Origin: Amphibacillus sp052055485
GTDB lineage: Bacteria > Bacillota > Bacilli > Bacillales > Amphibacillaceae
Length of the DNA stretch: 64,000 nucleotides
Assembly (NCBI RefSeq): GCF_052055485.1
Contig: NZ_CP197171.1
Span: 2,976,001-3,040,000 of the forward strand
Direction: 5' to 3'
In this document: in pieces, positions 61,017-64,000 of the stretch
Numbering within the stretch: position 1 is the stretch's first letter
Layout: each line of letters opens with the position of its first letter
Program-made: the position numbers and the translations under genes
The notes under the pieces: model-generated
What the model saw: only the letters and a program-made list of their open reading frames with translations
Told to the model about the DNA's origin: nothing
Databases searched by the model: none

Positions 61017-62153
61017 ATGAATAATATTAAACAAATTGATAAGTTAATTATGAAATATCTCATTATTGCAATGACAGCTATATTACTAATTGCTAATTAC
61101 GAACAAGTATTTAGTTGGTTGTCCGTGATATGGACGGTTATACGCCCAGTATTAATGGGTGGGGTAATCGCCTATATATTAAATTTGCTAATGGTTCAAT
61201 TTGAGAAAATTTATTTTCCTAAGAAGGATAATAAATGGGTCCAGTTAACAAGACGGCCAGTTAGTATTTTCTTTGCGATGATTACGATCATCTTTGTTAT
61301 TTTCTTTGTTGTTGGTTTGATCACACCACAATTAATTTCTGTTTTTATTACGATTGTTGAAGCGACTCCCGTTGTATTTAATATGGTTCAAGACTGGATC
61401 CTTGAATATGAAGATATATTCCCACAAATTGCAGCGGCTGTAGAAGAGATAGATATTGATTGGCAAGGGATTGCAAGTAATGTTTTAGACTTTATGAACA
61501 ATTTTACTGGTAACGTGATAGAAATGACTGTCTCTACTGTAGGATCAGTATTTAGTTTTATTGTTAATTTATTCCTGTCGCTGATGATTGCTATTTATGT
61601 TCTCTTGACGAAAGAAACGCTAGCTAAACAATTTAAACGGCTAACGCAAACTTTTTTACCGAAACAAACAGTGAAACGACTTACATATGTTAGTCGTGTT
61701 ATCGATCAATCCTTTTCAAGCTTTATTTCTGGTGAAGTGATTGAAGCCGTTATTCTTGGAACCATGGTGGCAGTGGGTATGTGGATTTTTCAGTTCCCAT
61801 ATGCAGGAATGGTGGGAGCATTAACAGGTGTAACAGCTTTTATACCTATTTTAGGTGCCTATTTATCTGGAGCGGTTGGCTTTATTTTAATCTTAGTCCA
61901 TTCACCTGTACAAGCGATTGGTTTTATTATCTTTATTATTATCGTTCAGCAAATTGAAGGGAATATCTTTTATCCAAAGGTTGTTGGAAAATCAATTGGC
62001 TTACCTAGCTTATGGGTTTTAGTTGGTGTAACGATCGGTGGCGGTCTCTGGGGGATTTGGGGGATGTTATTAGGAGTACCCATCGCCTCTGCTCTATATC
62101 GATTGTTAAAAGATAGTGTAAGAGCTCGTGAAAAGAGAAAGAATAGTCAATAG
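61017..62153 (+). CDS. AI-2E family transporter (YdbI/PerM-like)
   Basis: A 378-residue membrane protein with about eight helices. The family block is VVGKSIGLPSLWVLVGVTIGGGLWGIWGMLLGVPIASALYRL near the C-terminus, preceded by IIVQQIEGNIFYPKV. Members include AI-2 exporters and, in halophiles, Na+(Li+)/H+ antiporters; the sequence does not decide which. The ATG follows AAAGGTGG. A very strong terminator follows. Confidence 0.88.
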   Translation: MNNIKQIDKLIMKYLIIAMTAILLIANYEQVFSWLSVIWTVIRPVLMGGVIAYILNLLMVQFEKIYFPKKDNKWVQLTRRPVSIFFAMITIIFVIFFVVGLITPQLISVFITIVEATPVVFNMVQDWILEYEDIFPQIAAAVEEIDIDWQGIASNVLDFMNNFTGNVIEMTVSTVGSVFSFIVNLFLSLMIAIYVLLTKETLAKQFKRLTQTFLPKQTVKRLTYVSRVIDQSFSSFISGEVIEAVILGTMVAVGMWIFQFPYAGMVGALTGVTAFIPILGAYLSGAVGFILILVHSPVQAIGFIIFIIIVQQIEGNIFYPKVVGKSIGLPSLWVLVGVTIGGGLWGIWGMLLGVPIASALYRLLKDSVRAREKRKNSQ

Positions 62154-62221
62154 TCCCTTGTCTTAGGGACGTAGATTAATTGAGGATGCTAGTTGACTAA
62201 CCCCCTCTGCTAACTATTAGA

Positions 62222-62273
62222 AAAACTAAGACTTTCGCCATAAGCGCTTATGGTGAAAGTCTTAGTTTTAATT
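62222..62273 (+). terminator. Very long-stem terminator after the AI-2E transporter
   Basis: AACTAAGACTTTCGCCATAAG pairs almost perfectly with CTTATGGTGAAAGTCTTAGTT (about 20 pairs, one G-U) with a 2-4 base loop, then TTTAATTATACT. Confidence 0.9.
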
Positions 62274-62310
62274 ATACTATCATCAAAAAATCTTTTACTT
62301 CCCGATAGTA

Positions 62311-62640
62311 TAAAACGAAACTTCAATCAGTGGGAGTTTTCGACGCACAAATCTTTTCGGTGGGACGAGTAACCACAGTCCCAAGTCTTTTCGGTGGGGT
62401 GAGTAATCGCAACCCTAGGATGTGCTAGTGCAAATGTTTTCGATGGGTCGAGTCATCGCACTAAGGAAAACTATGGAGCTTTACACCGCAAGAATAAGTG
62501 GTTTTCTTATTCTGAGTCCCAGGAGGTCGTGATCTTAGTCTGTATCCCTTAGTCCCACTCACTGATTGGGACTGCGATTACCAATGTTGTCAGGTTAAGC
62601 AAAGTAATCGATCAAGAGGGTGGGACAAAAAGATTTATTT
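62311..62640. repeat. Interspersed repeat block (copy B)
   Basis: A gene-free stretch sharing sequence with 10.45-11.6 kb: 62311-62338 equals 10450-10477 in direct orientation, while 62458-62521 and 62568-62598 match 11450-11513 and 11181-11211 in inverse orientation. It is bounded by AATCAGTGGGAG and a variant of its complement (CCCACTCACTGATT). Several copies of a CGGTGGGACGAGTAA-CGCA-like unit occur in tandem (near 62370, 62389 and 62440). From 62641 to 62870 I see only AT-rich sequence leading to adaA. Confidence 0.75.
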
Positions 62641-62870
62641 ATAAACAAACAGAATATGGATATAGAGGCCCCCCCTCCGCAGATGGGATGCTTTCCTCTC
62701 GATAGTTGTGATTTGATCATTTTTTGGTGGGTCTTGTACAAAAACTCAAACTATTGAAAATAATTAAATGTGCATTTTTCTAGTCAGCTATTTTCATATC
62801 TTGCTATTTAACTTAAAATATGTTTTTTTAGTTAGATTCGATGTACAATTAAAGTAGAGGTGATGGCATA

Positions 62871-63446
62871 ATGATGACAAAACCAACTGCAGAACAGAAA
62901 CAGGCTATTATTAAAAATGATAAAAGCTTTGATGGTGAATTCTTTTATGCAGTAAAAACAACGAAAATATTTTGTAGACCGTCTTGTCGGTCGAGAGTTC
63001 CTAATTTTGATCATGTGACTATTTTTAAGCATGCGGAGGATGCTTTAAAAGCAGGCTATCGTCCTTGTAAACGGTGTAAATCAGGGGGACGCCAGTTACC
63101 TGATGAAGAATGGGTGTCACATGTCGAAATGTATATAGTAGAAAATTTTTCAGAACCTTTGACCTTAAAGCAGATTGCTGAGCATTGTCATGGCAGCGCT
63201 TATCATCTGCATCGTGTATTTAAAAAGATAAAAGGGATAACGCCGTTAGAATATTTACAACAAACTAGGATGGAAAAAGCGAAAGACTATCTGATTCATA
63301 CTGACCTATCTATCAAAGAAATTGGAAAATTAGTCGGAATTACGAATGCTGCACGATTTTCAACAGTATTTAAACATAAAAATAAGCAAACCCCAAGTCA
63401 CTTTAGAAAAAATAAGCGGAAGAAGGTGTCAGCTAATGAGAAGTAA
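62871..63446 (+). CDS. adaA: Ada-type methylphosphotriester sensor and AraC regulator
   Basis: A 191-residue protein like B. subtilis AdaA. The N-terminal zinc domain has C35, C39, C66 and C69 (KIFCRPSCRSR, YRPCKRCK); one cysteine takes the methyl group from DNA phosphotriesters. The C-terminal AraC domain (about 85-185, LTLKQIAEHCHGSAYHLHRVFKKIKG) then binds DNA to activate the operon. It overlaps the alkyltransferase gene by 11 bases. GAGGTGATG lies before the first ATG. Confidence 0.93.
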   Translation: MMTKPTAEQKQAIIKNDKSFDGEFFYAVKTTKIFCRPSCRSRVPNFDHVTIFKHAEDALKAGYRPCKRCKSGGRQLPDEEWVSHVEMYIVENFSEPLTLKQIAEHCHGSAYHLHRVFKKIKGITPLEYLQQTRMEKAKDYLIHTDLSIKEIGKLVGITNAARFSTVFKHKNKQTPSHFRKNKRKKVSANEK

Positions 63447-63966
63447 TCCAAATCCAGTTGTTTATTATGGCAAAGTGAATCATGATAACTGGTCTATCTA
63501 TATGGCAGCAACGGATAAAGGTCTATGTTATCTAAGTTCACCAAATAACGGGCTAAATGAAATAAAAAAATGGCTGGATAAAAATAGACCCGATACAGTG
63601 CTGATTGAAAACGAAGAAAAAATAAAACAATATAGCCAGCAGGTTAGTGAGTATCTGAACGGACAAAGAAAAGCATTTGATCTTCCTCTTGACATGAAGG
63701 GAACAACTTTTCAAGAATTAGTCTGGAGGGAACTTCAAAATATTCCTTATGGAGAGATTGTTTCATATTCGGATATTGCGAATCGAATTGGCAGACCGAA
63801 AGCAGTCCGTGCAGTTGGAGCGGCGAATGGCGCTAATCCAGTCATGATTGTTGTCCCATGTCATCGTGTTATTGCTAAAAGTGGTGATTTAACAGGATTT
63901 CGTGGGGGGATAGAGATGAAAAAAGCACTGCTTGCACTTGAAAAATCGGATAAGATTGGAGTTTAG
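63436..63966 (+). CDS. ogt: Methylated-DNA-[protein]-cysteine S-methyltransferase
   Basis: A 176-residue O6-alkylguanine-DNA alkyltransferase (AdaB/Ogt type). The acceptor cysteine is C142 in VVPCHRVI. The helix-turn-helix with the arginine finger is YGEIVSYSDIANRIGRPKAVRAVGAANGANP. The start at ATG 63436 follows AAGAAGGTG; an extension upstream inside adaA is rejected. With AdaA it forms an adaptive response operon. Confidence 0.94.
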   Translation: MRSNPNPVVYYGKVNHDNWSIYMAATDKGLCYLSSPNNGLNEIKKWLDKNRPDTVLIENEEKIKQYSQQVSEYLNGQRKAFDLPLDMKGTTFQELVWRELQNIPYGEIVSYSDIANRIGRPKAVRAVGAANGANPVMIVVPCHRVIAKSGDLTGFRGGIEMKKALLALEKSDKIGV

Positions 63967-64000
63967 AATAAAGTGAGAAATTGGAGAGAAAAGAATCAAC

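Noticed and set aside
63346..63435. Upstream extension of the alkyltransferase inside adaA
   Set aside because: Adds residues not seen in Ogt; the ATG at 63436 has a suitable ribosome-binding site.
1..64000. CRISPR arrays, tRNA, rRNA and prophage genes
   Set aside because: No regularly spaced repeats, no cloverleaf or rRNA sequence and no phage structural genes were recognised anywhere in the window.

Overview
The window is an AT-rich, low-GC chromosomal segment from a spore-forming relative of Bacillus. Ribosome-binding sites are strong AGGAGG types, TTG and GTG starts are frequent, and the order tkt, sirA, yneF, aconitase, yneP, yneQ, plsY, yneT, parE, parC matches the Bacillus subtilis chromosome. 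A V-type ATPase operon whose c-ring protein keeps the sodium ligands, together with three mevalonate-pathway genes, points to a halophilic or alkaliphilic, probably fermentative Bacillaceae (an Amphibacillus/Halolactibacillus-like lineage is my guess, not shown by the sequence). No rRNA, tRNA, CRISPR or prophage was seen.

Layout. 0-4.4 kb: transketolase, the sporulation replication inhibitor SirA behind three phased Spo0A-box-like repeats, YneF, and an orphan PAS histidine kinase of the sporulation type. 4.6-10.5 kb: aconitase, then a tandem-AAA SpoVK-like ATPase, a thioesterase and YneQ in one run. 10.45-11.6 kb: a gene-free mosaic of interspersed repeats, with inverted and direct copies at 62.3-62.6 kb and a fragment at 24.5 kb. 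11.6-19.6 kb: yidD-folE2, plsY, yneT, parE, parC and a flavin reductase. 19.8-26.9 kb: hisJ divergent from hisZ-G-D-B-A-F-IE. hisH is missing, and the hisB-hisA gap where it would sit holds repeat sequence instead. 27-35.5 kb: gltC-msrA, a branched-chain aminotransferase, a VanZ-like protein, a proline T-box ahead of proBA, ppaC and ilvA.

35.8-46.3 kb: small genes, cvfB, then the complete nine-gene V-ATPase operon with a strong promoter and a long stem-loop between the E and C subunit genes. 46.6-50.4 kb: an IDEAL-domain protein, a lone TnpB element that appears to have landed between that gene and its terminator, and htpG behind a CIRCE operator. 50.5-58.4 kb: YndM-like protein, a split chromate transporter pair, and acetyl-CoA acetyltransferase, HMG-CoA synthase and HMG-CoA reductase, interspersed with a GNAT enzyme and an HTH membrane regulator. 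58.5-64 kb: an MFS exporter, two GNAT enzymes, an AI-2E family permease, another repeat block, and the adaA-ogt alkylation-repair pair.

The genes are mostly housekeeping: central carbon metabolism, histidine, proline and branched-chain amino acid metabolism, topoisomerase IV, ion-motive force, isoprenoid precursors and DNA repair. I found no clear new multi-gene system. The observations most worth a second look are the missing hisH with repeat sequence in its place, the shared mosaic repeat family, the phased Spo0A-like boxes, the Na+-type ATPase with its internal stem-loop, the TnpB element with its candidate guide RNA, and CIRCE control of htpG.
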